A stretch of 12,945 nucleotides of DNA, taken from a bacterium. GTDB lineage: Bacteria > SM23-31 > JAUVVT01. The DNA lies in NCBI GenBank assembly GCA_030604505.1, contig JAUVVT010000012.1, positions 1 to 12,945 of the forward strand, read 5' to 3'. Numbering within the stretch: position 1 is the stretch's first letter; every line of letters starts with the position of its first letter. The notes under the pieces were generated by a model that saw nothing but the letters and a program-made list of their open reading frames with translations, did not search any database and was not told the origin of the DNA. The position numbers were made by a program, and so were the translations under genes. Of the stretch, positions 6,801 to 12,945 are shown piece after piece.

Positions 6801-9026
6801 TTATTCCTTTTTTTCTTCCTTATTTTCTGATTCCTGTTCGGATTCTTCCTTTTTATCTTGTGACTTTTCTTCCTTCTTCATCTCCGGTTTTTCTTTAGGT
6901 TTTTCTTCTGATTTCACCTCTGCCTTTTCTTCCGTCTTCTCTTCAGTTTCCGCCTTTCCTTCTGGCTTTTCTTCAACGTCTGCCTTTTCTTCTGGCTTCT
7001 CTTCAGTTTCTGCTTTTTCTTCTTGCTTCTCTTCAATTTCTGCTTTTTCTTTTAATTCCTTTTCAACCTCCGGCTTTTCCTCCGGCTTCTCTTCAATGTC
7101 TGTTTCTGATTTCTCCTCTTTCGTTTCCAATTTCTCTTCGGATTCCTTTGCTACTGCTTTTTCCCCTTCATCTTTTACCGCTTCGTCCTTCTCGGACTTT
7201 TCTTCAATTATCGTTTCGCCATCCCCGGAGAGTATTTCACCAATTGTGCTCTTTTTCTTCTCTTCCTGGGTCTTAACGAACTCTTCAACCTCTTTTTTCT
7301 CACTATCTCCGACATACTTGTCATAAGAAAGAACTATCTTCTTTTGATTCTTGTTGAACTCGATAACCATTAATAAGAGTTCGCTACCCTCTTCAAACGA
7401 TTTTTCCTTATCCTTCGTCTTACCCTCAAACTTCTGCAGTTGCGAAAATGGGACAAAACCTTCCACTTTCTCCGGAAGTTCAACTATCAATCCCTTCTCT
7501 ATCGAACGAACAACCTTACCTTTGGTTTTGGTATCCTTTTTATATAACGACTCAAATCTATCCCACGGATTTTCTTCTATCTGCTTGTGGCCAAGTGAAA
7601 CCCTTCTGTCTTTTTTAGTAATCCCCAGAATCATCACATTTATTTCATCTCCCTTATTGACCATTTCACTCGGATGCCTCACCTTTTTTGTCCACGACAA
7701 ATCAGATATATGTATAAGACCATCAACACCTTCTTCCAGCTCAACAAAAGCCCCAAAATCCGTTATATTTATTACCTTCCCCTTATGTTGTGTACCGACT
7801 GCATACTTCTCCTCAATAGTCAGCCATGGATCGGGCTCAATCTGTTTCAAGCCCATTGAAATCTTTTTCTCTTCTTTATCTATATTCAAAATTACTACTT
7901 CGAGTTCTTCGCCAACCGATATGAACTTTGAGGGATGCTTAATATGCTGAGTCCATGACATCTCGGATATATGAACAAGCCCCTCAATGCCCTTTTCAAG
8001 TTCCACAAACACCCCATAATCCGTAATACTCACAGCTCTCCCTTTAAACCTCTGACCAACACTGTACTTCTCATCAATATTTTCCCACGGATGAGGTGTC
8101 AGTTGTTTTAATCCCAGAGATATTCTCTCTTTATTATCATCAAAATCGAGAATCACAACCTTTATCCTCTCATCCAGTGAAACTATCTCAGAAGAATGCG
8201 ACACCCTTCCCCAAGAAAGATCGGTAATATGAAGAAGACCGTCAACTCCACCAAGGTCAACAAATACGCCAAAATCAGTAATATTCTTGACCGTCCCCTC
8301 AAGTACCTTTCCTTTCTCCAGTTTTGCCAGTATCTTTTCTCTCTGCTCAGCCTGATCCCCTTCTATAAGCACCCTTCGTGAAACTACTATATTCTTCCGC
8401 AAATTATTAACCTTAACAACTCTCAGCGGAAGAGTCTGTCCGATAAAAGCATCAAAATCTCTTATCGGTTTTACATCTATTTGGGACCCGGGCAGGAATG
8501 CGTCTATCCCCATAAGGTCAACAACTATTCCACCCTTAATTCTACGCAGACACTTTCCCTCAATCGTCTCACCGCTTTCGTATGTTTCCATTAACTTCTC
8601 CCAGACCCTCGTAAAATCAGCTTTCTTCTTCGATAAAACAAGCTGACCGTCTCCATCTTCAACATTATCCAAGAAAACTTCAATCTCCTCCCCCACTCTT
8701 AAATCTTCCAACGAATCAAACTCATGCGAAGGAATAGTACCCTCCGATTTAAATCCGATATCTACTGAAACCTCTCTATCATTTATCGATAATATCCTCC
8801 CTTTTACAATCTCTCCTTCATTAATTTCCGTTAAGGTTTCTGAATAAAGTTTGAGAAATTCATCATATTCTTCTTTGGAATACTCCTCATCCTCAACTAT
8901 ATTTTCGAGCTTAATAACAGGTCTTGGAAGTTTCCTTGAATCTTCTTTTTCAACTTTTGTTTGTATATCACCTCCTTCTTTTGTTTTTTCTTCGTTCTTA
9001 ATCAAATCGTTATTTTTTTCAGACAT
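6801..9026 (-). CDS. rpsA: 30S ribosomal protein S1 with long Glu/Lys-rich tail
   Basis: RNA-binding ribosomal protein that helps recruit and unfold mRNA on the 30S subunit. The 741 residues exceed the usual 550-600. Six S1 (OB-fold) repeats are visible at about 71-137, 152-221, 238-308, 323-395, 410-482 and 498-570. Repeats 3 to 5 are the most canonical (ITDFGVFVDLGGVDGLLHITDLSW and close variants), as in bacterial S1; repeats 1 and 2 are divergent, as in the ribosome-docking domains of the family. A short conserved end follows (STIGEILSG, 593-601), then a low-complexity tail from about 604 to 741 made mostly of Glu and Lys. The acidic N-terminal extension (1-66) is also longer than usual. 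The start is fixed by AAAGGAGG upstream. It lies between rluB (45 bases) and mtaB (45 bases). The six repeats exclude a shorter S1-like protein such as YugI. The tail function is unknown. Confidence 0.95.
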   Translation of the reverse strand: MSEKNNDLIKNEEKTKEGGDIQTKVEKEDSRKLPRPVIKLENIVEDEEYSKEEYDEFLKLYSETLTEINEGEIVKGRILSINDREVSVDIGFKSEGTIPSHEFDSLEDLRVGEEIEVFLDNVEDGDGQLVLSKKKADFTRVWEKLMETYESGETIEGKCLRRIKGGIVVDLMGIDAFLPGSQIDVKPIRDFDAFIGQTLPLRVVKVNNLRKNIVVSRRVLIEGDQAEQREKILAKLEKGKVLEGTVKNITDFGVFVDLGGVDGLLHITDLSWGRVSHSSEIVSLDERIKVVILDFDDNKERISLGLKQLTPHPWENIDEKYSVGQRFKGRAVSITDYGVFVELEKGIEGLVHISEMSWTQHIKHPSKFISVGEELEVVILNIDKEEKKISMGLKQIEPDPWLTIEEKYAVGTQHKGKVINITDFGAFVELEEGVDGLIHISDLSWTKKVRHPSEMVNKGDEINVMILGITKKDRRVSLGHKQIEENPWDRFESLYKKDTKTKGKVVRSIEKGLIVELPEKVEGFVPFSQLQKFEGKTKDKEKSFEEGSELLLMVIEFNKNQKKIVLSYDKYVGDSEKKEVEEFVKTQEEKKKSTIGEILSGDGETIIEEKSEKDEAVKDEGEKAVAKESEEKLETKEEKSETDIEEKPEEKPEVEKELKEKAEIEEKQEEKAETEEKPEEKADVEEKPEGKAETEEKTEEKAEVKSEEKPKEKPEMKKEEKSQDKKEESEQESENKEEKKE
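6897..7046 (-). repeat. 30-bp tandem repeat encoding S1 tail decapeptides
   Basis: Five consecutive ten-residue units occupy residues 661-710: KAEIEEKQEE, KAETEEKPEE, KADVEEKPEG, KAETEEKTEE and a degenerate KAEVKSEEKP. At the DNA level each is a 30-base unit of CTTTTTCTTC-type text. Across residues 641-710 Glu makes up 30 of 70 positions and Lys 15, with no aromatic residue. Copies differ at the DNA level, so the array is not freshly duplicated, but in-frame length change by slippage remains possible. Confidence 0.85.
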
Positions 9027-9035
9027 TAAATTGTT

Positions 9036-9043
9036 CCTCCTTT
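9036..9043 (-). promoter_or_regulatory. Strong Shine-Dalgarno sequence of rpsA
   Basis: AAAGGAGG on the minus strand, with nine bases between GGAGG and the ATG at 9026. It is the best ribosome binding site of any gene start in the window and decides the rpsA start codon. Most other starts here have none within 5-12 bases. Confidence 0.85.
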
Positions 9044-9071
9044 ACTTTTTCTTATGCAGCTATATATGTAA

Positions 9072-9785
9072 TCAATTTATCATATTCTTCAAACTATCCA
9101 CTTCCTCTTTTGTAAGGTTTCTCCATTCTCCCGGCTTAAGACCATCCTTCACCATTCCGGCAAATTCCACTCTATCCAATTCCAAAACGCTATAACCAAG
9201 AACATTAAACATTCTCTTTACTTGCCTTTTTCTGCCGGTATGGACTGTTATACTAACCACATATTTTTTGCTGCTGTTCTCAATAATCTTTACACTACCA
9301 TAAACCACTTCATCCTTACCTATCTCTACACCTTTTTTCAGTTTTTCAATATCGCCTCTACTAATCTTCTTATCTAAAGATACATTATAAACCTTATTTA
9401 TCTCATACTTTGGATGACTCAAACGATATGAAACCTCTCCATCATTCGTTAAAAGTAAAACTCCTGTTGTATCAATATCCAGTCTGCCAACCGGAAACAA
9501 CCGTTCTTTAATATCAATATAGTCTACAACTTTCTTACGGCCCCTTTCGTCATCTAAAGTCGTAACACAATCTTTTGGTTTATTTAAAATAATATATTTA
9601 TATTTCTTTTTAAAAACAATCTTTTTATTAAACAGAACTACCTCATCTTTATTTTCATCAATCTTTAATCCCGGATTGGTAATCCTTTTTCCATTAACAT
9701 AAACAAATCCGCTAAAAATATACTGGTCACATTTTCTCCTGGCAAACATCCCGGCTTTTGTGAGAAATTTATTCAGTCTCATCAT
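9072..9785 (-). CDS. rluB: 23S rRNA pseudouridine synthase, RluB/RsuA family
   Basis: Isomerises a uridine to pseudouridine in rRNA; RluB of E. coli modifies U2605 of 23S rRNA near the peptidyl-transferase centre. The 237 residues have an N-terminal S4 RNA-binding domain (about 3-50, RLNKFLTKAGMFARRKCDQY) and a catalytic domain with GRLDIDTTGVLLLTNDGE (100-117), where D103 is the expected nucleophile. TGRKRQVKRMF (183-193) matches the family C-terminal motif. RluB is preferred over RsuA, RluE or RluF because of its position directly after scpB, a very common arrangement. The start overlaps the end of scpB by 17 bases; a second Met codon immediately follows the first, so the true start may be 9782. 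The overlap and the lack of a strong separate ribosome binding site suggest translational coupling to scpB. Confidence 0.92.
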   Translation of the reverse strand: MMRLNKFLTKAGMFARRKCDQYIFSGFVYVNGKRITNPGLKIDENKDEVVLFNKKIVFKKKYKYIILNKPKDCVTTLDDERGRKKVVDYIDIKERLFPVGRLDIDTTGVLLLTNDGEVSYRLSHPKYEINKVYNVSLDKKISRGDIEKLKKGVEIGKDEVVYGSVKIIENSSKKYVVSITVHTGRKRQVKRMFNVLGYSVLELDRVEFAGMVKDGLKPGEWRNLTKEEVDSLKNMIN

Positions 9786-10344
9786 TTTCAGTAATCTCTT
9801 TATGCTCTATCAACTCATTTATTTCCTTCAAGTCGGGCAAATCCGAAAGCTCATTCAGCCCAAAATAATGAAGGAAATCAGAGGTTGTCGAATAAATCAG
9901 CGGTCTGCCCGGACTCTTTTCCCTGCCTGAAATTTTCACTAACTTCCTTTCGAGCAAAGTATGTATCACACCATCTATACTCACACCACGTATAGACTCC
10001 ACCACAGGTCCGCTTACCGGCTGTTTATAAGCAATTATTGCCAAAGTCTCAAGGGCTGCCCTTGAAAGCCTCGGTTTCCTTCGACTCTTAAATAACTCCC
10101 TTAAATATGAATAAAACTCCTTCAATGTAGAGAATCTATATCCCCCCCCGATTTGTACTATTTCAAATGCCCTGCCCGTCTCTTTATATTCCTTATTAAG
10201 CTGGTCAATCATCCTCACAACAACACTACTTTTAACATCCCCTGCATTAATAATATCGGATATCTTATCGGCAGAAATCGGATAATCAGAAGCAAAAATT
10301 AAAGATTCAACAATCCTTTTATATCTTTCATTCAGTGACGTCAT
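9769..10344 (-). CDS. scpB: Chromosome segregation and condensation protein ScpB
   Basis: Kleisin-associated subunit of the SMC-ScpAB condensin, which compacts and helps segregate the chromosome. The 191 residues fit the family. Two winged-helix units are seen, with the signature LSRAALETLAIIAYKQPVSG (93-112), then VESIRGV (115-121), TLLERKLVKISGR (129-141), PGRPLIY (145-151) and FGLNELSDLP (161-170). The C-terminal tail is short and acidic. No clear Shine-Dalgarno sequence precedes the ATG. It follows scpA by 60 bases and overlaps rluB by 17 bases out of frame, so the two are probably co-translated. The smc gene is not in the window. Confidence 0.96.
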   Translation of the reverse strand: MTSLNERYKRIVESLIFASDYPISADKISDIINAGDVKSSVVVRMIDQLNKEYKETGRAFEIVQIGGGYRFSTLKEFYSYLRELFKSRRKPRLSRAALETLAIIAYKQPVSGPVVESIRGVSIDGVIHTLLERKLVKISGREKSPGRPLIYSTTSDFLHYFGLNELSDLPDLKEINELIEHKEITENDETE

Positions 10345-10404
10345 ATAATCTTAAAATCACCCCAATATTGTTAATTATTAAAATAGTAACACAAATTTCA
10401 CAGA

Positions 10405-11115
10405 TTAAAATTTACAAATCAAAATATCCTGAAAAGGTACAACCTGTAACAGTCTGATCATCTTTCTTCTCGACAACTCCAAAATAGCAAGAAAAGTAAC
10501 TATCACAAACAGTTTACTTTTTTTACGTGAAACAAAATCTACAAAAGATATCTTTTCATTCCCTTTTATCATATCCAGAATAAAATCCATATGCTTCTCA
10601 ATATCCATTTTTTCTTTTTCCACATTATAATACTCTCTCCCTTTAGTCCTGTCGAGAATACTTTTTAAAACAGTAATCAAATCAAATACTTCATAATCGA
10701 TAGGAGGCGTATAATCATCATCTTGCTTAAAATCCTGCTCGTATGAAAAATTTCTCGTAAATCTTCTTCTTTCTTCCTCTTCAATAGCAGCAAGTTCTTC
10801 AGCAGTCTCCTTAACCCTTTTATATTCTATAAGATTTCTGACAAGTTCATTTTTAAATTCTTCTAATTCTTCATCATCCTCTCCGACAGTCGGAATCAGC
10901 ATCCTTGCCTTAATCCTCATCAAAGTTGCCGCCATAACTATAAATTCACTTGCAATATTAATGTCGAGTATCTGCATCAAATTTATGTATTCAAGATATT
11001 GTTTGGTTATCTCCGCTATTTGAATATCATAAATATCTATCTCCTCTTTTTTTATAAGAAAAAGAAGGAGGTCAAGCGGTCCCTCAAAAATTTGTAATTT
11101 AACTTGATACGGCAT
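10405..11115 (-). CDS. scpA: Chromosome segregation and condensation protein ScpA (kleisin)
   Basis: Kleisin subunit that bridges the two SMC heads in the SMC-ScpAB condensin. The 236 residues are slightly short for the family. The N-terminal domain shows the signature FEGPLDLLL (10-18), then EIDIYDIQIAEITKQYLEYI (25-44) and ASEFIVMAATLMRIKARMLIP (55-75). A charged central region (about 77-140) precedes the C-terminal winged helix (about 185-236), with FLAILELSRRKMIRLLQ contacting the SMC head in known structures. The ATG lies seven bases after the trpS stop codon, so the two are almost certainly one transcript; only a weak, distant AGG precedes it. Confidence 0.96.
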   Translation of the reverse strand: MPYQVKLQIFEGPLDLLLFLIKKEEIDIYDIQIAEITKQYLEYINLMQILDINIASEFIVMAATLMRIKARMLIPTVGEDDEELEEFKNELVRNLIEYKRVKETAEELAAIEEEERRRFTRNFSYEQDFKQDDDYTPPIDYEVFDLITVLKSILDRTKGREYYNVEKEKMDIEKHMDFILDMIKGNEKISFVDFVSRKKSKLFVIVTFLAILELSRRKMIRLLQVVPFQDILICKF

Positions 11116-11122
11116 AATTCTA

Positions 11123-12112
11123 CTAACCTAATTTCATTGCCCTATGTACATCATCCATAGTCTTAGAGGCAACTTCCCGCGCCCTTTTTTCTCCGTCCAA
11201 AAGTATATCTTTTATTTCATCTATATGCTCAAGATAATAAGCTCTGTTCTTCCTGAAAGGTTCGAGAAAATCAATAACCTTTTTACTCAATCTTTTCTTA
11301 CATTCCACACAGCCCAATTTTCCACTTCTGCAGTCCCGTTCTATACCATTACATTCCTCAGAATTAAACTTTGTATGATAAGTATAAACAGTACAAATCT
11401 CGGGTTTTCCCGGATCACCTTTCCTAATTTTCTCCGGATCGGTAATAGCAGACATAATCTTCTTGCTTATCACCTCCGGCTCATCGGAAAGCAATATAAC
11501 ATTTCCGGCAGACTTACTCATTCTTTTACCATCGGTTCCCGGAAGACGGCTGAATGCCGTCAACTTCGCATCAGGTTCGGGAAATACATCTCCGTAAAGA
11601 TAATTAAACCTCCGGGCGATTTCCCTCGTAAGTTCAACATGGGGCAGTTGGTCCTCCCCGACAGGTACTAAATCCGCTTTATATATCAGAATATCCGCTG
11701 CCTGAAGAACCGGATAGCCGAGATGACCATAACTCACCTTCCCCTCAAGATGCAGATCCTTTATCTGTTCCTTAACCGTAGGATTCCTTTCCAATCTGGG
11801 AACCGTAACAAGCATTGAAAACAGCAGGTGAAGCTCAGCATGTTCCTTAATATTTGATTGTGCAAACATAGGACTCTTTCGGGGGTCTATGCCTGCTCCA
11901 ATCCAGTCAATAACCATATCAATTGTATCATTTCCAATATTCTCTGTATCTTCACATTGTGTCGTAAGAACATGCCAGTCTGCAACCAGATGATAATTTT
12001 CATATTCTTCCTGAAGCTTCACCCAGTTCTCTAAAGCACCAACATAATTACCTAAATGCAGTTTCCCCGTGGGACGCATACCGCTTAATATTCTTCCCTT
12101 TTTCTCATTCAT
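11123..12112 (-). CDS. trpS: Tryptophanyl-tRNA synthetase with iron-sulfur-type Cys cluster
   Basis: Class Ic aminoacyl-tRNA synthetase that charges tRNA-Trp with tryptophan using ATP, in the cytoplasm as a dimer. The 329 residues match the bacterial family (E. coli 334). The HIGH-type motif is PTGKLHLGNYVG (14-25) and the KMSKS-type motif is KRMSKSAGN (196-204). The C-terminal region has cysteines at 240, 254, 261, 268 and 271; C240-x20-C261-x6-C268-x2-C271 closely resembles the 4Fe-4S motif (C-x22-C-x6-C-x2-C) known in Thermotoga maritima TrpRS, which sits near the anticodon-binding part. Cluster binding is inferred. The start precedes the conserved GRILSGMRPTGKLHLG opening; AAGG lies too far upstream to be a good ribosome binding site. 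It heads the trpS-scpA-scpB-rluB run, 134 bases after the HNH gene. Confidence 0.97.
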   Translation of the reverse strand: MNEKKGRILSGMRPTGKLHLGNYVGALENWVKLQEEYENYHLVADWHVLTTQCEDTENIGNDTIDMVIDWIGAGIDPRKSPMFAQSNIKEHAELHLLFSMLVTVPRLERNPTVKEQIKDLHLEGKVSYGHLGYPVLQAADILIYKADLVPVGEDQLPHVELTREIARRFNYLYGDVFPEPDAKLTAFSRLPGTDGKRMSKSAGNVILLSDEPEVISKKIMSAITDPEKIRKGDPGKPEICTVYTYHTKFNSEECNGIERDCRSGKLGCVECKKRLSKKVIDFLEPFRKNRAYYLEHIDEIKDILLDGEKRAREVASKTMDDVHRAMKLG

Positions 12113-12246
12113 TGTTAATCGAACCTTGATAAAACCTTTTATATTTTTCTATTCAAAATATAATTTATTATTTTAGATTTGCGATTTAGAGAAAGTAAAA
12201 TCTTGATATTCACCATTACTAAAACACAAATTTTAATTCAAGCAAA

Positions 12247-12762
12247 TCAATTTATAAAAAGATACGGCTTCCATTTTTCATTCCTCACACCGACAAAATG
12301 CCTGATAAAGGAAATATGACTCGGTTTTTTCGGCTTACTTAAAAGATTCATATTTGCCTTTTCAGGTATATTGTTCCCCTTTCTATTATTACATTCGATA
12401 CAAGCACAAACAAGGTTTTCCCAACTATCTTCCCCGCCCAAATTTTTGGGGATTACATGATCCACTGTCATAGAAACACCATTAGAGCCACAATATTGAC
12501 AAGTGTATCTGTCTCTTTTCAGAATATTTTTCTTCGAAAGAACTATCCGTTTTAACGGAATCCTGACATAAACTAAAATTCTCAAAACAAGTGGAAAAGG
12601 TATTGAAACACTGACAGACCGCAAAAATGTCGAATCGTTTTCTATAATTTCAGCCTTTCCAAGATATGTCAGAATTATCGCCCTCTTAACATCACAAATA
12701 CTAACCGGCTCATAATTCTGATTAAGAACCAAAACTTGTTCTTTTAATCTGCCATCTAACAT
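12247..12762 (-). CDS. HNH endonuclease-domain protein
   Basis: A 171-residue protein with a C-terminal HNH nuclease fold. Zinc-knuckle pairs are C88-x2-C91 (YTCQYCG) and C121-x2-C124 (CIECNNRKGN); between them lie DH (101-102, TVDHVIPKNLGG), the central N116 (SWENLV) and N130 at the third position. All expected metal and catalytic residues are present, so a nuclease is likely. The N-terminal 75 residues, beginning with VLVLNQNYEPVSICDVKRAI, form a domain common to a widespread stand-alone bacterial HNH family whose biological role is not established. No methylase, intron or phage gene neighbours it, so it is probably a resident gene. The start is supported by AGGTGAG just before the ATG. It follows the peptidase fragment by 57 bases. 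Confidence 0.88.
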   Translation of the reverse strand: MLDGRLKEQVLVLNQNYEPVSICDVKRAIILTYLGKAEIIENDSTFLRSVSVSIPFPLVLRILVYVRIPLKRIVLSKKNILKRDRYTCQYCGSNGVSMTVDHVIPKNLGGEDSWENLVCACIECNNRKGNNIPEKANMNLLSKPKKPSHISFIRHFVGVRNEKWKPYLFIN

Positions 12763-12819
12763 AAACTCACCTGCAAATAATCTATCTAATAAATTACAGA
12801 TAAATGTAATCTACCTTTT

Positions 12820-12945
12820 TCAGCAGTTATTTTTAATCAAAATCTCTTTTAAATATTTATCATAATATTTATCGTTGCTGTCAAAACTATTAATTCTTAC
12901 AAATCCTCTTGAATGGATAAATCTTTTCCTTCCTATATAAATTCC
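12820..12945 (-). CDS. NlpC/P60-family cell-wall peptidase, C-terminal fragment
   Basis: An open frame enters from the right edge and ends at TGA (12820-12822), giving 41 residues: GIYIGRKRFIHSRGFVRINS, then a Tyr/Lys/Asp-rich end. It matches the last strands of NlpC/P60 (C40) peptidases, whose text runs H-V-G-I-Y-I-G-x-x-x-F-I-H. The His in FIHS (residue 11 of the fragment) sits where the second catalytic His is found; the catalytic Cys and the first His would lie outside the window. Such enzymes cut D-Glu to diamino-acid peptide links in peptidoglycan. The frame is too short for firm proof, but the match is specific and the 57-base gap to the HNH start is normal. The signal peptide and any other domains cannot be seen. 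Confidence 0.7.
   Translation of the reverse strand, partial: GIYIGRKRFIHSRGFVRINSFDSNDKYYDKYLKEILIKNNC

Noticed and set aside
7351..7950. A 199-residue plus-strand open frame, rich in Ser and Phe, opposite rpsA.
   Set aside because: It is the antisense of conserved S1 repeats 4-6; its Ser/Phe richness simply mirrors Glu/Lys codons and it matches no family.
11144..11671. A 175-residue plus-strand open frame opposite trpS.
   Set aside because: It lies wholly antisense to the conserved TrpRS C-terminal half, including the Cys cluster and KMSKS region, and has no coherent protein features.
12247..12762. The HNH gene as part of a restriction, homing-intron or phage-defence module.
   Set aside because: No methylase, intron boundary, integrase or defence gene accompanies it, and its neighbours are housekeeping genes.
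1..12945. A hidden novel multi-gene system.
   Set aside because: All long frames on the coding strand are assigned to known families; the leftover intergenic sequence is short and holds only palindromes and short repeated words.

Overview
The window is an AT-rich bacterial chromosome segment in which all twelve supported genes lie on the minus strand, so transcription runs from base 12945 toward base 1. In that order the genes are: the C-terminal end of an NlpC/P60 cell-wall peptidase (cut by the right edge), an HNH nuclease-like protein, trpS, scpA, scpB, rluB, rpsA, mtaB, miaB, a secreted TPR/SPOR-domain protein, recD2 and nfi (endonuclease V). No rRNA, tRNA, CRISPR array, integrase, transposase, phage gene or toxin-antitoxin pair was recognised. 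Coding density is high and no gene-free stretch exceeds about 170 bases.

Organism: a signal peptide on the SPOR protein suggests a diderm (Gram-negative type) cell. Three likely iron-sulfur proteins (a Cys-cluster TrpRS plus two radical-SAM methylthiotransferases) fit an anaerobic or low-oxygen life, but do not prove it. The AT-rich text, the mostly Shine-Dalgarno-poor starts and a REP-like palindrome of the CTGAA/TTCAG kind suggest a member of the FCB group (Bacteroidota/Ignavibacteriota/Cloacimonadota-like) or a nearby candidate phylum. This placement is an inference with low confidence.

Layout: (1) 12247-12945 holds the NlpC/P60 end and the HNH gene. (2) 9072-12112 is a classic housekeeping cluster: trpS and scpA are separated by 7 bases, scpA and scpB by 60, and scpB and rluB overlap by 17. 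It joins tryptophan charging, the SMC-ScpAB condensin subunits and a 23S rRNA pseudouridine synthase. (3) 4085-9026 carries rpsA, mtaB and miaB, a translation block: ribosomal protein S1 followed by the two enzymes that methylthiolate position 37 of tRNAs reading ANN and UNN codons. (4) 124-3922 carries the SPOR protein and two DNA-repair genes, recD2 and nfi.

Most unusual points: S1 carries a Glu/Lys-rich C-terminal tail of about 140 residues containing a five-copy decapeptide (30 bp) tandem repeat; a nested palindrome sits between miaB and the SPOR gene; rpsA alone has a full Shine-Dalgarno sequence, and a second, even better anti-16S match lies inside its coding region; and the two intergenic regions ahead of nfi and of the SPOR gene share a 12-mer and a 9-mer. 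I found no previously undescribed multi-gene system; the gene content is ordinary core metabolism.
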